Source: a virus. Taken from it: 25,254 nt of DNA. This document shows, piece after piece, positions 1 through 15,000 of the stretch. Both the position numbers and the translations under genes were made by a program. The stretch spans positions 1-25,254 of IMG/VR virus record IMGVR_UViG_3300027906_000143; one strand, 5' to 3'. Below the pieces are notes generated by a model. The model saw nothing but the letters and a program-made list of their open reading frames with translations. It ran no database searches and was not told the origin of the DNA. Positions within the stretch are counted from its first letter, which is position 1. The number at the start of each line of letters is the position of its first letter.

Positions 1-3000
1 AGCATTGCTCGCAAATCTTAATGTGTAGGTGGTTGCGCTTGTTGTAGCAGGACTATCTAAGTATTGGAAAGATACCGTTTCCCAATCGTTATTTTCTTGC
101 GCCGCAAAAAGTTTTCCACCTTCTAAATCAGTAGAACCTCTTTTCAATCCAAACAATCCATAATCACCGGCTGATGAAGTTGTTTGTTGAGTAGTTACTA
201 AAGCAAGAACTTTACTGCTGCTTGAAGTAGGTGTAATAGCGCAGGTTAAAGTAGCATCAACGTATGACTGCGAGTTTGTCTGGACTTGAGTATTAGTAAC
301 AACATTTGAGACAACTTGCAGTACTTTACCGCTATCTAAGGAGCCTGATAATATTTTAGATATAGGCATCTAGTTATTCCTCACCATCACTCAGGTTTCG
401 GGTTGTCAGATTTAATTTTAGATACATTCGCTTGCCAAGCCTCTAGACCTTTTTCGGTAATGTATTCAAGTTGTTCAGCGTATGTGCCATAGGCTTCTTC
501 TCTCGCTTTGATATAGTCGGCACGATCATCTGCTGGGGTTTCGATTGCTTTAGCTGTTGCTGTCCTAGTTTCGCCTGCGGAAAGAAAGCTCGGTTTGGCT
601 CCAGTTTTTGGTGCATACTGTAGTGCCAAATCATCTAGGTCCCCTTCTGTCATATCTGAGGATAAAACAATTTCCGCCCAGCTATTATCAGGGTATCGCA
701 AAGTAGCAACGCCGTCCTCAATTTTTTCAACATTATATTTGGTCATGCGACCGCTCCATGAATTGTGCCAGTGTTGTTCATTGTTACTGAGGTCCCGCTA
801 ACAGCGGCTCCAGCAGCGCCGCCAGCGGCTCCAGCAGCGCCCGTACCACTGCTATATGAATTTCCATTCGCGCCAGTCGATCCCGCTACGCCTGCAACAG
901 CGTAGGTCGATCCAGCGCCGCCCGTGCCGCCCGTGCCAGCACCTGTGCCGCCAGCGCTCCCGACTGAGCCTGACGAATTTGTTTGATTATAGCCTTGTCC
1001 CAGCCCACCAGCCCCGCCTGTTCCGGCTGAAGTGGTTGTTTTTGCTTGACGGTATATTTCATATTTCCCGCTACCGCGACTAATACCTCTATGATACTCG
1101 TTACTTCCAATTCTTATGTAAGCTGGAAACCCGCTGGCATTACCAATATTACTGGCCCAAATTATATAGCTAGTAGAACCGTCATAATAAAAATGATAAG
1201 TATTGACATTCCAATAATATCCAAGTTGAGCCGAGCCATTAGTCCAGTTTGCGGCTGGCTCTCTTCCTGACCAAGCTGTTGTGTTATTTACCTCGCCAGA
1301 GCCGCCTGCCCCGCCCTGACCGCCTCCGCCGCCTCCACCAGCTAATAAATTTGTGTTGTTTATAGTCACATTAGAGGCCGCATTAGTGATTGCATTGCCG
1401 CCCGCCCCGCCATTCGATGCGCCCCCAGTGCCAAGAACACTGCCAGCATTATCAATGACAAGAGTGCCAGCCATAGTGTTTGCTATTGTCATAGCGGCTG
1501 TTCCACCTGTCCCACCAATAGTAACACCAGATGGGATGGTAATTCTTTTTGGTGTAGTCCCTGTCCATACTGAAGAAGTGAACAGGGATGATACAGCCAC
1601 ATTTGTACTATTAGCCAGTGTCACACCAACCTCGCCCTGAAAATACTGCTTCCAACTTCCAGCGTCTTTAACATACGCCTCTTGTACAGCCGTCCACGCC
1701 CCACCATGTTTAACATAGTAATTACCACTGGTGACTTCCTTCCAAGTGCCGCTATCGTTAACGTAGAGCGGCATATTAACTTACCTTTAACCAAATGTCC
1801 CCATCTTCACCACCAGATGGGCTTGATGTTGATACAGTCCTGTCAAAATTAATGCGGGTGTTTAACTCTGCTAGTCCTCGGTAAACAACGTACACATTGT
1901 TTGTGCCAGCGGAGGGTGCTGCATCAAAAATTAAATTAGTTCCTGAAGCAGTGTAAGCCTTTCCAGACCCCGGCTGTTGAGCCACATTATTAACATACAC
2001 GTTCAGGTCTTCAGAAACATTAACCGGGCGGTTTAATGTAAAAGTTGTAGTTGACGCATTCCCAGAAAAATACTGGCTAGTAGGACTTGCTGGTGTCTGT
2101 GATGGCGGTGGTCCTAAATATGCCATTAATCTGCATCCTCTATTGTTAGAGTGCCAGCCAGCCGTTGCTTCTCTATTTCTGCGTAGTGTATGTTGTCTGG
2201 GTCAAGGGGAACAGCCACCTTAACATCATCAATTGTGCAATAGATGCCACACGCTTTACCAGTTATACCGTTTTTATAATACTTTGCTGATTTAATATCC
2301 ATTTTTACAACTCCGCATTTGCCGTTAAAGCACCACCGTAAAAATCAGCAGTGTGGTAATAAGAAATCATATCAGGACTTATATATGTTGCAGTTGGACC
2401 TGCGCTTTGACTTCCACCTGCTGTGGGGTTTGCTCTTTTTGTTACTTTAAACATCCATTCTTGACGATAGTCACTACCCGCCCGATAGGTTGCAATAACA
2501 GAAAAACCACCAGTATGTTGAGGTAGTGTCTCGTAATACCTCTGACACTTGCGTAGCGTGGTTGAGTAGTCCTCATGCTGGTAAGCGGTTGGAGAGGCAG
2601 TCCCGACCTCTACTTGCCACCCTGTCAAAAAGAACTCATTGCTAGTGCTTGATAAAAGGTTTACCTGATTACTGGTCGCTACCTTATTACCAGCTTGCCA
2701 AGTGTTATTAGTCCCGTGATAGGTTGAACCCATAGCAAGAGAAATTTGGTGATATGCCCCAATACCATTTGTCTCTAACCAAGTGCCGCTTGTGTCCCCC
2801 GAAATGACAAAAGAAATTCTTTCCCAAGTGTTAGCCGCACTCAAACTAAACTCTATTGGGAACGACCTATCAGATGTACCGTTTTTTACGCTGTAACAAA
2901 ATGGACCTGTTAAATTAGATTTGGCATAAAAAGACACCACGATGGTTCTAGCGGTTGCTGTTCCGTATTCAAGTTGAGCGTGGTTGTAACCTTCTATCCT

Positions 3001-6000
3001 TTGATTAATGCCAAGATATTGACCAGCCGCTATTGAAGTATCTGCTGTGGTTACATCTACTTTTAGAGATTTTGAAAACCCTGCACCTGTTGGATGTTCG
3101 CTACTAGAAAATACAGATATAACGCCATCATTACTGGAAAAGAAATTCATTCGGTCTTGGACAACGTATGTGTTATCTGACACACTGGCAACCGAAGTGG
3201 TTCTCTGGAATATTTCCATAGCGCCATTGATTATTAAATTGGGGCTTGCCAAAACTTGGTCAGTCACTTTCGGTACAGTGACTGCATCGCTTGCAATCTG
3301 ATTAGTGTCAATAGTGCCGAGTGCCATTAGGTAATCTCCAGTACAGACACTGTTACATCAGCGGCGCTTGCCTGACTAGCTGTTACTCTGAGAATGTCGG
3401 ATGCGTTCATAACAATTTTCTGATCGCCGCCAACAGCCACCAAACTACTTCCGACAGGCACTATAGCGCTCTTTACAATATGTACATTATCACCGTCATT
3501 GTTTATTAGCTGCACGTTAACCGTAATGGACACTGTAAGTATGTTAGCAACATTCAATCCGATTATTGTTGTTTCTGTTCCAGCGGGACAAGTGTAAACA
3601 TCTGCGTTACTTGTCCCTACAGCCGTGTCAGTAAATGTCTTAAATGCGTTTGCCATTTTCCTATCCTAACGCTATCGCAAATGCTAGCGCATTTGGGTCT
3701 TGTTCCGTGAAGTTTACTGCATTACCGCTAGCATCGTTAAAGATCATTTTTTCTGCTGGCAACGTGCAAAATATTGTTCTGGTCCCTGAAGACCAGTTTA
3801 TCTTCTCGTCACCAATTGTAAGCGACACATTATCTGCCAAAGTGACTGCTGTACTTAAAGCAATACTTGTCTGGCTATTCACCGTAGCAATAGTCACAAC
3901 GCCGGAGATTCCTGTCCCTTTGACGCGCTGTCCCACAGTTAGAGTACCTCCAGAGACATTATCAACTGTAACGGCTGTAGAGGCGCTCACAGCGCCGTTT
4001 ACGAGTGCTGTAATCTTTGTGCTACTGCTTTCTAGGATCGTAGTCCTAGCCAGTGTTGTACCAGACAAGGTATATGTTCCAATTCCAACCTCAAAGTTCG
4101 TGCCATCAGAACAACCATAATAGGTGGTGTTGCCGTTCCCTATTTCAGAGAACGCCTCAAACCCACTTATCGCACCAGCTAAGGTATAAGTACCAGTGCC
4201 AGTGGTGGTTGAAGTTTCCTTAACACGATCTTTGATGACAAGAGCCATTACTTCAACTCAATACTTAGGTTGCCTGCATTAATTCTGAATATATCGCCAA
4301 CAGCGAGCGCCTTGGATGCATCAAGAGCGCCTAGGAACAATGTGTTGCTGCCGTCAAACTTTAACACGACATTATCAGAAATGCTTTGAGCGGAGCTAAG
4401 AACAATTGCGTTTTGGTTTGTGACAGTCTGAACTGTAACAAGACCGCTTATCCCAGTTCCAGTAACCACATCACCAACAGCGATAGTTCCACTATTTCCG
4501 TCTAGCGTCACGTTTGCAGAGCTTGACACAGCGCCGTTTACGGTCGCTCTTGCAAAGTTCTTATCTGCAACAAAAGCATGGGTGACCGTATAGGTAGCTA
4601 CTCCACTGGACGCAGAAAACTCAATATTGTCATCGTTAATCACTCTTTGTGCGTCACAGACGACTGTAGCTCCAGCAGTGTGAGAGGCGGCAGAAGTTCC
4701 GTCTTGCCCTCTAGTTACTCCTGTTAACGTATTAACACCTGTAAATGATAATGCGGTGTTGTCTGCGACTGAAACTGCTGATGACAGTACGATGTTGTTT
4801 TGGTTCGTAACAGTAGCAATACGAACTGTGCCAGTTATTCCTGTGCCAGTTACAACCATACCAACTGTAAGCGTTCCATTGTTTCCATCAACAGTTACGT
4901 TAGTAGAACTGGTAACTGCTCCGTTTGCGTCAGCGGTGGCTGTTCCATCCTTACCTGTGTAAGTAAGTATTTCTTGGTTGATAACAATATCGCCCGCTGA
5001 TGGTAAAGCTTCAGCGTCCGTTAAGATAATCTCTGTATCAGAAGAGCCAGCATTAACAGCAAGTGTGGTGTTTGACTGCTTCCATTTAGCTGCCGTTACT
5101 TGTTGTCGCGTATAGTTAGCGTCTTGAGATACAATATTCACTTCTGTGAATGCGCTATTTTCAGCACTGGTTACTGCGGTAGCCAAACCTACATATATGC
5201 TGTTGCCCGGCGTGGCAAAGGAAAGAGAATTATTCTTAAACAAAAAGTCAAGAACTCGCCTTTCCAAGTATGTGGTTGCCGCATTTGATGTTGCCATCTT
5301 CTACTCCTTATGTACGGGGCCTAGTGGGTAGGCCCTGCCTGTATGCGTCATCGTTTTCTCTTGCTTCCGCGAGGTCTTTTAACCTTGATAGGCTTTCTTG
5401 GAAGCGCCCATCATACATGGATATAACATCCTGCTCACCCTTCATGTAAATATACGCCTCTATTAGAGAACCGTAAAGAAGGGCGTTTGTAGCGTTTTTG
5501 CTAAGCCATGTATATTCGTTGTCTGCGCCAGCAGTCAGGCTTGCTGGACGATAATAATAGTGAAGCTCCACAGTGTATGCTTGATCCGGTGTCGGACTCA
5601 ATATGAAGTTTGCCTGAACCTGACCCGCTGCGGCTGTCGCAGTCGCGTCAAAAAAACCGTAATATTTAGGCGTTCCTGTTGTGGTCCTGTCTGGATACGC
5701 TTCCCTCATAAAATTTACATCTTTTTCAAGAAGAAACCCCTCTTTGCCAGCAGTGCTAACAAACAAAGAGAAGGGGGCTAAGAAATCAGAGGGAGTTGAT
5801 AGATACTCATTACCTTGGGTGAGCGCTGATGTAGCGTTCTTACGAAAGTTTTCTAGATCAACATTAACTATTATTCTGTCTTCTGCCGCACGAATAAACA
5901 CAGGTAGGTTAGTTACAAACCCTGTTTCATCATTCTCTGTAAAGTCTTTTATAGCTTGCTTTAGCTCGGCATAAGTATAAGACATTAGTTAATCCTGACT

Positions 6001-9000
6001 ATCGCGGTTCCCGCTGCCGCTGTTGGCATGGTTATATTAAAGGTAGCAGACGAAACATTCTGGACTGACCCAAAAGACAGTACAGCAACCGCCTTATTTG
6101 ATTTACTTGAATTGTATATCAAGGCTCCGTTTGCGGCAAATGTCGCCCCTGACCATGAGACATCACCAATATCAACCAATGCAGTTGTACCGTCTGTTGC
6201 TGGCGCTACAATCGTCAAAGCAACCCCCCCTGCTGAGTACCCAGTGCCTGACACTTCGTTACTTGTGCTGTACGCTGTAGTTGAAGCTCCTAAAGTCGCG
6301 CTACTGTCGTATAAAGCAATCTTAAATGTGTCTGATGTAAAGTCGTGTACTGCTTCAAACAGTTCTTTTTTGAAACTTGTACACATTGCTGTTGTTATTG
6401 CCACTTTATACTCCTAGACACTTGTTGTAACATCACCAACCCTCCCTACACCAAAGTCCACATTTATTCTGGTTAATGTTTCCGCATCAAAGGTCGGGAA
6501 TGTTATTGTTACAGACTCTGTAAACCTTTCTGGTCTTGGGTTAAGTAAAGACTGAGGGTCAAATATACGAATACGGCCTAGAAAGTTCTGTGGATGATCT
6601 GGATCAACCACATCCTTCCCCACCCTAAAACCAGTCTTAGTGCCATTACTAACCTCATCAACAAGGTCTTTTAGGTCATATCTAAAACCGGTTTTATCGC
6701 AGTATCCAAACGCATATTTGCCCTTAGCAAAACTCATTATCCAGCCCTATTGAAACCTGTTCCTCTTGTTGCAGCGCCAGCGCCACGAACAGTACCACCA
6801 GATTTGTACCCCTGTACTTTTTTCATGGAGCCACCGCCCATTCGTCTATCGGCACGGCCCCTTGCCTTTTTGCGAATAGCATCAAGTCGTTTATTTTCTG
6901 CACTTGATACACCCTTGAAAGAAGATGCTTTGTTTGGACTAACAGGAGTGGGTCTGCGATTAGTGTCAGGCCTTCTTGCCTTCGCAGCAGCATCATCCGC
7001 CCTTCGGTTTTTATTCACTTGCCCTAGATTACTTAATCTGGTTGCTGTCGTAGCTATTTTTCTTGCAATCTTTGGGTTGTTAACGGTTTTTGCTTTAGGG
7101 GCTGGCTTTAGATTTGTACCACTGTACTTGAACGCCTCAGATTTGGCTGCTCTTTTTGCCGCAGTGTCGCGAGCCAACGCACTCATTACTGGCTTGCTAG
7201 TATCGCCGTACACACCCTTCTTTTTTGCTATACCCTGCGCTCTTGATTTCGCGCCGCCTGTTGGCATCTTAATTTTCTGCCCAACACGAATTTCATTGGC
7301 GTTTTTAATACCGGGATTAGCGGCCATTAAGGAGGCAAGGGTAAGCCCCTTTGACTTAGCTATCTGAGACAAGGTGTCTCCTGATTTAACTGTTACAGGC
7401 CCACCTTTGGCATATTTGTTCATTTTATTTAACCTTTTCACTGCTTGAGGGTTTTCTTTTAAAGTTTTGTTAAAAGCTTTTCTTTGAAGCGCCTTACTAT
7501 TCCTAGCAGGGTTTCTTAGGGTTCCCTTTTTGGGGGCAAGGAAATTTTCAGAATCTAGGTTTTTTGAATATGCTTTTTTCATGGACTTGCTTATGGATTT
7601 TGGCACAGGCATTTCCCCGCCTTCTTTTTTACCCAAAGGCTTTGTCTTTTCTGTATTCATACGGTGCTTTGGGCTTGCATGACGGGGCTTTTTCTTTGGA
7701 AGAGGCATAACTTTATCCTGACCCTTTGGACCGCCTTTTTGTCCAAGCTCTTTAATTACAATAGGCATATTACCCTCCTAGGTAAAACGTGTCGTATGGC
7801 ACGAACTTCATTGAAGATGAGTCGGTGTCTTCACCCGCAGCCAGTTCAAACTGGAACTCATACTCTTGTTTAAGCGGAGCCACACGAGCCGCCACTTCAG
7901 GTTTTTTCATGGCTATGTAGTAAGCCATGCCAGCCGCAAGACAAGGAACAAACCTTGGCGGCACATCGGCAGTCGTTCCTATTCCAGACGAGATGCCATT
8001 GATTCCGCGTAAGCGGAAATACGATAAAGTATACGAGCTAGAATCCGGCACAGGCCACAAAGTAACATTGACAGCCGTTGCTTGACGATCAACAAAGATT
8101 TGAGAAGGCCGTCCTTGCAGATTTTTAGAGCTTTGCTGAGCATAGCTTGAGACGCTGATACGCTCCAAGCTAGTATCGACTTGCTCTGTCCCAGAGCCTG
8201 TACGAACTTGGTGTTCAATGAGGTCAATAGTGTCCGCAGGCATTTGATAAGTCGCTGTGCCTGCTGTGAGAGCTTGTGTGCCAGAGTCGATAGTCCAGAG
8301 GTTAAGTCCACGATTTTGCCATTCCAATGTTAATAGGTTTAAACTACGCCGCGCAGTCTTTAGGTCGTAACCTGTTTGCATCTGAAGGCCAGCGCGTTCA
8401 AACGCCTCTTCAAATATCTCAGGTAAATCAGGTGTTATTACAGCCATTACTTGACCTTTCTATGCGACATTATTTTCGCTCGTATATTTTTAGGCTGCTT
8501 GACGAACTGCTTACCAGCCTTAGTTCCTTTTCTTTTAGCACGCGGGGTGGCCGCGTATTCCGCAGGTGAGAGGGCTTTAATAGCTGATGACGGTAAATAC
8601 CTCTCTCCGGTTGTTTTTGGTCCCTGTTTTTCAAAGGCATAACTTAACTTCCTGATGCGAAGTATATCATAGATGCAATGCCAAGCGCTATTGCCACAGC
8701 CGCTAATAATGCCACGATACTATGAACTATAACTTCCTGCATTTGTGCATACTTTATTGCCTCTTGTTTCCGTCTTTCAATTTCCGCTTGTTTGGCTTCC
8801 TGTATACGTTTTGCCCTTTCCGCCACGATGCTAGCCCAAGTCCCGTGACCGAAGCGCATATCTACCATAGCGGCTATCTCCTGCATTTGCTCCTTAGCTA
8901 GCTTTGCGTCTATGACCTCTCTAGCAACATTGGTGACACCAAATTGATCACCCAATCCCCCAACACCAGACCTCTTGTTCCTTTGTTGCTGTACTTGGTT

Positions 9001-12000
9001 CTCGCCTTCAAACAACTTATCAAGAAATCCGGCTATTTCGCCAACGTCTTTGGCTGTTCCTATGGTTCCCTTAATTCCATCAACAGCGGCTTTAAACAAA
9101 GAAATTCCTGCCAAGGTTTCTGCTATCATTTTTTTTCCTTACTTAGGCACTGGTTTACACAGAGCCATAATCTTTGTTGATCTCCCTTCTATAACTATAG
9201 GCTTTTGACCCGATAATCTTTCTGCAAAATATAAACACTTATCTAAATCTTCAAAAGTTTGTATCTGGCTAATTACTTTGCTTCCCATGTAAACAACCAG
9301 CAAAAATTTAATCACACTTGTCTTTTCCTGCACATTCTTTTGGGTAGCAATGTACCTTCATAGAGTAAAAATCGTTTTTGTAACTAGCGGCCCATCTTCC
9401 ATCTTTTAACATATATTCGCATTGTCTTTCGGTCATAGGCTCCTGTAATGCGAGTTGACCTATATAATGATCAGCGCTCCCATCATTGCCCCACATGCTA
9501 ATTACCATTATCCATTCTTTCATTCCACTATACGGACTATATAACTAGAACCGTCCCCATTTTTAGATACTTCTACGATCTTGTTTTCACATGCGTATCG
9601 AACCGCTTGACTCTTCTTATACAAATTTCTTTCTATGGTTCTTTTAGCTTTTAAGCATTTAGATATCTTTTCAAAGGCGGTGTGTTCAGTTACATCACCG
9701 CCCATATATAATATGAGAGTTATGGTTTTAATTACCGTTGCGTCCATTTCTCAATTTCTCTAAATTTTCTTCTAATGAACTAATCCTTTTTTCATAAAAC
9801 TCTAAGGTTAGCTTCTGTTGCTGATCGTAGGGTGCGCGACCCTCGTCTATTTGTGTTGATAAATCCTCGAACTGATTTGCTAGATGTTCAATGAGCATAT
9901 ACTGCTCAGAATCCGCTGGTAAGCTACCCATGTCGCCTCTGGGCCATTTAATGCGAAATTCCGTATTCTGTGCTAAATCAGATTCCATCATTGTGATGTT
10001 TGTCTCTATCTGGTTCAGTCGTTCTATAACCCCAAAGTACGCCCACGTTAAGACACTAGCGGCAGCAACCATACTTATGATGTTTCGTAAGGGCAGGGCG
10101 ACCTCTGTGTTCTCACTTAACCTTGCAGCCATTACTCAATGCCCAACATTCTAGATAGTCCAAAAACCTCTAATAACATGAATGTAAAAAATAAAAGCAA
10201 TATGCTGCCTGCAATCAATTTACCGCTAAAATTGGTAGACCCTATTCTAATTGCTATAAACTCATTACCTAATATTCTCAAGATAAGCTCAAAACTGTTC
10301 TCAGTGATGCTTATAGCTACTGGCTTTTCTGTATCAGTCATTTTCTTTATCCATTTCAGCACAGAAGCATTCGGCATTAGGTTTATCAAATCTGTATTCA
10401 GTTACAGCCACATGGCATTGAGACATCCATTTATGAGTGCCGTGGACAGCCGCCTTCACCTCAATGGGATTAAGCGAAATCAGGCAAAACATTACTACAC
10501 TGCCAATTGACAATTTGCACTCGCATCTACTTGCATCCACTTGGACCACTCACCATAATAATGTCTCATACCTACTTCATCATGTATTGTTCCGTTTTCA
10601 TGCCGTCCATGCAGAATATTTCTAGGCTCAGTACCCGGTCGCATTGTTGTACCCTGTCCCGCAACGCCAATCAGGTCTTCGTGAAGATTGCGCCCGAATG
10701 GACCCCAAATAGAGTTGTGATGCTTGATGCGGGTCTGGCGCTCTTCAGGCGTATCTTTTTTAAGACCATATCCGCGAAACTCAATAAGAACTTTGTTTGG
10801 CCCAAGAGGTGTAACGCTATCGCTTCTATAAGCACTGCCGCGTAAATTAAAATTAAATCCGGGGAAAAGGTCCACCATATACCATTGATTGGGAGGGAGG
10901 TTAGGGAAACTAAGCTCTCCTCGATCCTCAAAACCATCGTATTCCTCGTAGTTAACTGTGAAGCTACTGACGTTAACGTGTCCGTTATCAAATGGTATAT
11001 TTTTTCTAGCAAAATATTCATCATTAAAACCTGAAACACGATTAAAGTAATGCATAAAATCGTGGTAGAACTCGCTGTTTGTGTCATGCCACAGTTTGTA
11101 ATTCGTATCTATAATCGCCTTGTGATAATGGAAAACTTCCATTTCTTCTGCGTCTATTGCGTCTGCAATGCAATCAAACGCTCCGGCGGTCCATTGATCG
11201 ACCGTCATTGGGTTGTCTTGATCCAAAGTAGTCCAGACCATTCCGCCATGCCTAACTTCGCAAGGAAGCTCTGTCCAAACACCTGAATGATAACCTATGG
11301 ACAAATCATTACCGGAAGGGCGTCTAACCTTGTCCGTAAGAAACGCCCTGATTACATTATTCTCAAATCGGACAGCTACCACATTTTTTAGCGCTATCTG
11401 TGTTGTTCTAAAATCTCCAAAGTTAGGCATTTCGCTAGAATGGCACATAGGAATCCACACCTTGGAAAAGATATTTTGTATTTCCTGTTCGTACACAGAT
11501 TGCTCAGAATATATCAAAGAGCTTATATACTCTATCTTTGGCGTCTTTGACCAATCTTTATGATTTCTTGGCGGCATATAAAATCCTATTTACAAGAACA
11601 AGAGCCGCATGTGCAATCACAGCCCTTACAGTTTCCTTTACATAAAATGAAATATCCAAACGCTACGCCTATCATTGCTACGATAAAAAATTGAAACAAC
11701 TCACCCATTATATTCACCTCATTTGTTTACTTTGTTTTGCCACCAGACTTCATTGTTCTTGGAGCTTTTTTGTTTTGCTCCTCAACATACTTCTTTTGGG
11801 CCTCCATTCTAGCCCTTGCTTTTTCTCCAGTCTTCGGAGTTCTAGAGCGAATCTTCTCAAGCATTTTCTTTCCCGAAGACCTTACTTTATCTACATCTCC
11901 ACCAGTATCGTATGCTCTGGCTTTTGAATAACTCACAGGTTTTTTTGCCATAAAAGTTTTTGCAATGTTAAAGCTGGGAGTTCCTTTTGGTGTTTTTACT

Positions 12001-15000
12001 TTTCTTGATTTAGGAGTTTTACCTCCGCCTTTCATTTCCTTAACGGAAGGGGCCTTCCTGTTGTAAGACCCCTTTCCTTTCTTTGGCTTTACAATCTTTG
12101 GCTTTAGAGCGGGGCTTGCCAAACTCTTCGCCACTGGATTACCGCCTTTCTTCATGGCGATAGGCTTTTTGCGCTTGTTGGCGCACATCATTTTGGCGGC
12201 TCTCATTATGCCCTCCTGTTGACCTTACGCGCAGTAGAAGTGCGCCTGAACGATCTGTTTTTTGCAGCAGAAACCATTTTTAAGTTTGATCTACGATTAT
12301 CTGTTGGGTTGCCATTTTTATGACTTACATCCTTGCCGTCACCTTTTCTAGCCTTGCCAGCGACAGTCATCTTTCTTCTCGCAGCATTTCTACCAGCCCT
12401 TCTGGTCTTCTGTTTGTCAGAGGACTGATACTTTTTGTACTCTGATTTATAATTACGTTTCATTTGTGGACCTTTTGAAGAGGGAAGACAGCCTTTAGAC
12501 TAGCGCCCTTGTGAGGTTTAAACCCACCACTTGGGTTTTTCATAAGTTTATAACTGCTCCCGGACTTCATCCAGTGGAAACCCTTTGGAGCAGTTACAGA
12601 CTTCTTTTCCATTAGCACATACGCCCTTTAGTCTTGCCTTTTATAGCTATGCCATCACGCTTCTTTTTTACAGAACCACCACCATACATTCTAGCCATGC
12701 CTTGCATTTGATTTGCACCCATCCCTGCGCCAGCCTGTGGAGCAGCGTCTGCTGCCGGAGCAGCGGAGCCTTTTTTCTTTTTGTTCGCATTAATAAGAGC
12801 GGCTAGTGGGCTTACATTCTTTAACCCCTTACCCATTGCCCTTCCCAATACGCCTTTCCCGGTTATTGCGCCAGCTAAAGGACTGATGGAGCCAAGAAGC
12901 TCACCGCCACCAATCATCTTTTTAACTTTTTTCTTCTTTCCATAAGCCACTTGCTTCTCCATATTTGCTCTTGAAATTGTCATTTCATCCAGCCAATAAA
13001 TAAATGGGCTAGAGCGCCTACAGCGCCACCTAGCCCTACAATAACCCAAAATGCGCCTTTCCACCTGTTTGCCTGAGCTTTTAAGTCAGACACCTCTTTG
13101 TGGACATGGCGCACTTCATCTGAGAGCGTTTTGATGCGCTCTTCTAATCTGGCTAAAGTTACTTCTACTTTTTCAGCCATTAGCGTTTTACCTTCTACGG
13201 GCCTGTTTTAAGCGACTATTACGCCAGAAGAAGAGTTACCTGACTTCCGGAACCAGTCAATGCAGCAAAGAACACACCGTCTTTTGCCAAGATGCCATCA
13301 TCCGGAAGAAATATTTCATTCCATCCTGCGGCAACGCTAATGTCAAGAAGTGTGGTTCCACCAGAGGTTCCATTCTTCAAAGTCAAAGCAGTGACATTTG
13401 TTCCGTAGACTAGGATGTTTTTGATCCTAGACCTAGAGGGACCAATTAAAGCAGGTGTGTCGCCTGTATTAAAGTTATACGCCTTTACATCACCATCAGC
13501 CATAATAACCTCCTATTAAGCAAGGTTATTGTTTTGCTGATACAGAATTGTAAAACGAACAAGGCCTGCGTTTGTGGCAGCAGAAGCGGTCACAGTCAAA
13601 CGGATGTCTGTTGTGCCAGTATCCTGCCAAGCTAATGCAGCGCCAGCTTGTGTTGTTGGGTATTTACGACCAGCGTCTGTTCCAGATGCAAAAGTGTTCA
13701 GGATTGTAGCTGCGCCGCCTGCTGTGTCTCCAACACTAAGATTGGTAGAAGTGTTAGCTGCTGTAATGATGTCAATCACACAGTCAATAATCTGAGAGTT
13801 TGCAGGGATAACAACATCAGTGACAGAAGCAGCTAGAGCGCCACCTGACAAATCTGCTGAAAATGTCTGGGCCATAACAACTTGACCGACATTTGCAATA
13901 TCAGTTCCGACTGTTGTGCCTGTAGTGTTTTTGATTGTTCCGGCCTTAATTGGACCAGAAAAAGTGGTAGTAGCCATGAGGAACTCCTTGTCTTGGCTAA
14001 TGTCAGCCGCCCTATGCGACTGTCAAGGTTCTTATGAATTATAGCAAAAGAGAGGGCGACCCGAAAGCCGCCCAATCAATATTTGTACCCTAGTACGATT
14101 ACGCTCCGGGTGAGCCGTAAACGCCAAGTGGGTCTGATACACCAAAGCTGTACCGCTCACGGGCCTTGTAGCGAACATTGCCTGTATCAAAGTCACCATC
14201 CATAGATGTTGACATTGGAGTACGGACAAAATGCTTCATGCCGTTTGGAACATCCGTAGTAAGGAAGAACGCATCATTATCCAAGAGATAATGGTTTACG
14301 CGGAATCCTTGTGGGATTGATCCGTTTGAGCGCAGAGCGTTGATGTCGTTATCGGCTGTGCCGACACGAAGATCAGTCTGCAACAGGCGAGTCGCAACGA
14401 ACATCAGTGCTGGTGGAACGATCAGCTTCTGAGGACGGGCGGCTACAAGTAGACCACGCTCGTCAACGAATGCAGCAATGTTAATTACAGCATCCTCAAG
14501 AGAAGTTTCGTTCAGATCAGCAGCAACTGCTGGACGGTTGGCGTTAGTACCACCTTGTACAGTCGGGTGGCTAGCATTAAACAAAGTAACGCCATCACCA
14601 GATGTAAAGGTTGTAAAGCCTGTGTTTAGAAGAGAAGCAGCTTTGACTTGCTTTGTGTAAGCCATAGCCCGTGCAAGAGCCTTTGTATAACGTGCTGAAA
14701 GCGCATCGTACAAATTATCTTCCATTGCCTCTTCGGTTACAGAGAAGCCCATTGCCACTGTTTCGTGGTTGTAACGGGCGGTGAAGGACTCTTGTGCTGA
14801 ATCATATGAAATCGCAGAACCTTCAGGCTTTACTGGTGCAGCACCAAAACCTGACAGTTTGACCTCTTCCTCAAAGCTACGCTCTGAGTTTTCAGTTTCA
14901 TAGATTTCTGCATGTTCATTTTCGTACTTTTCGTACTCCATGCCGAACAATGCATTAAGACCCGGCAAAAGCTCCTTTAAAAGTTGTGCGCGTGAAATAG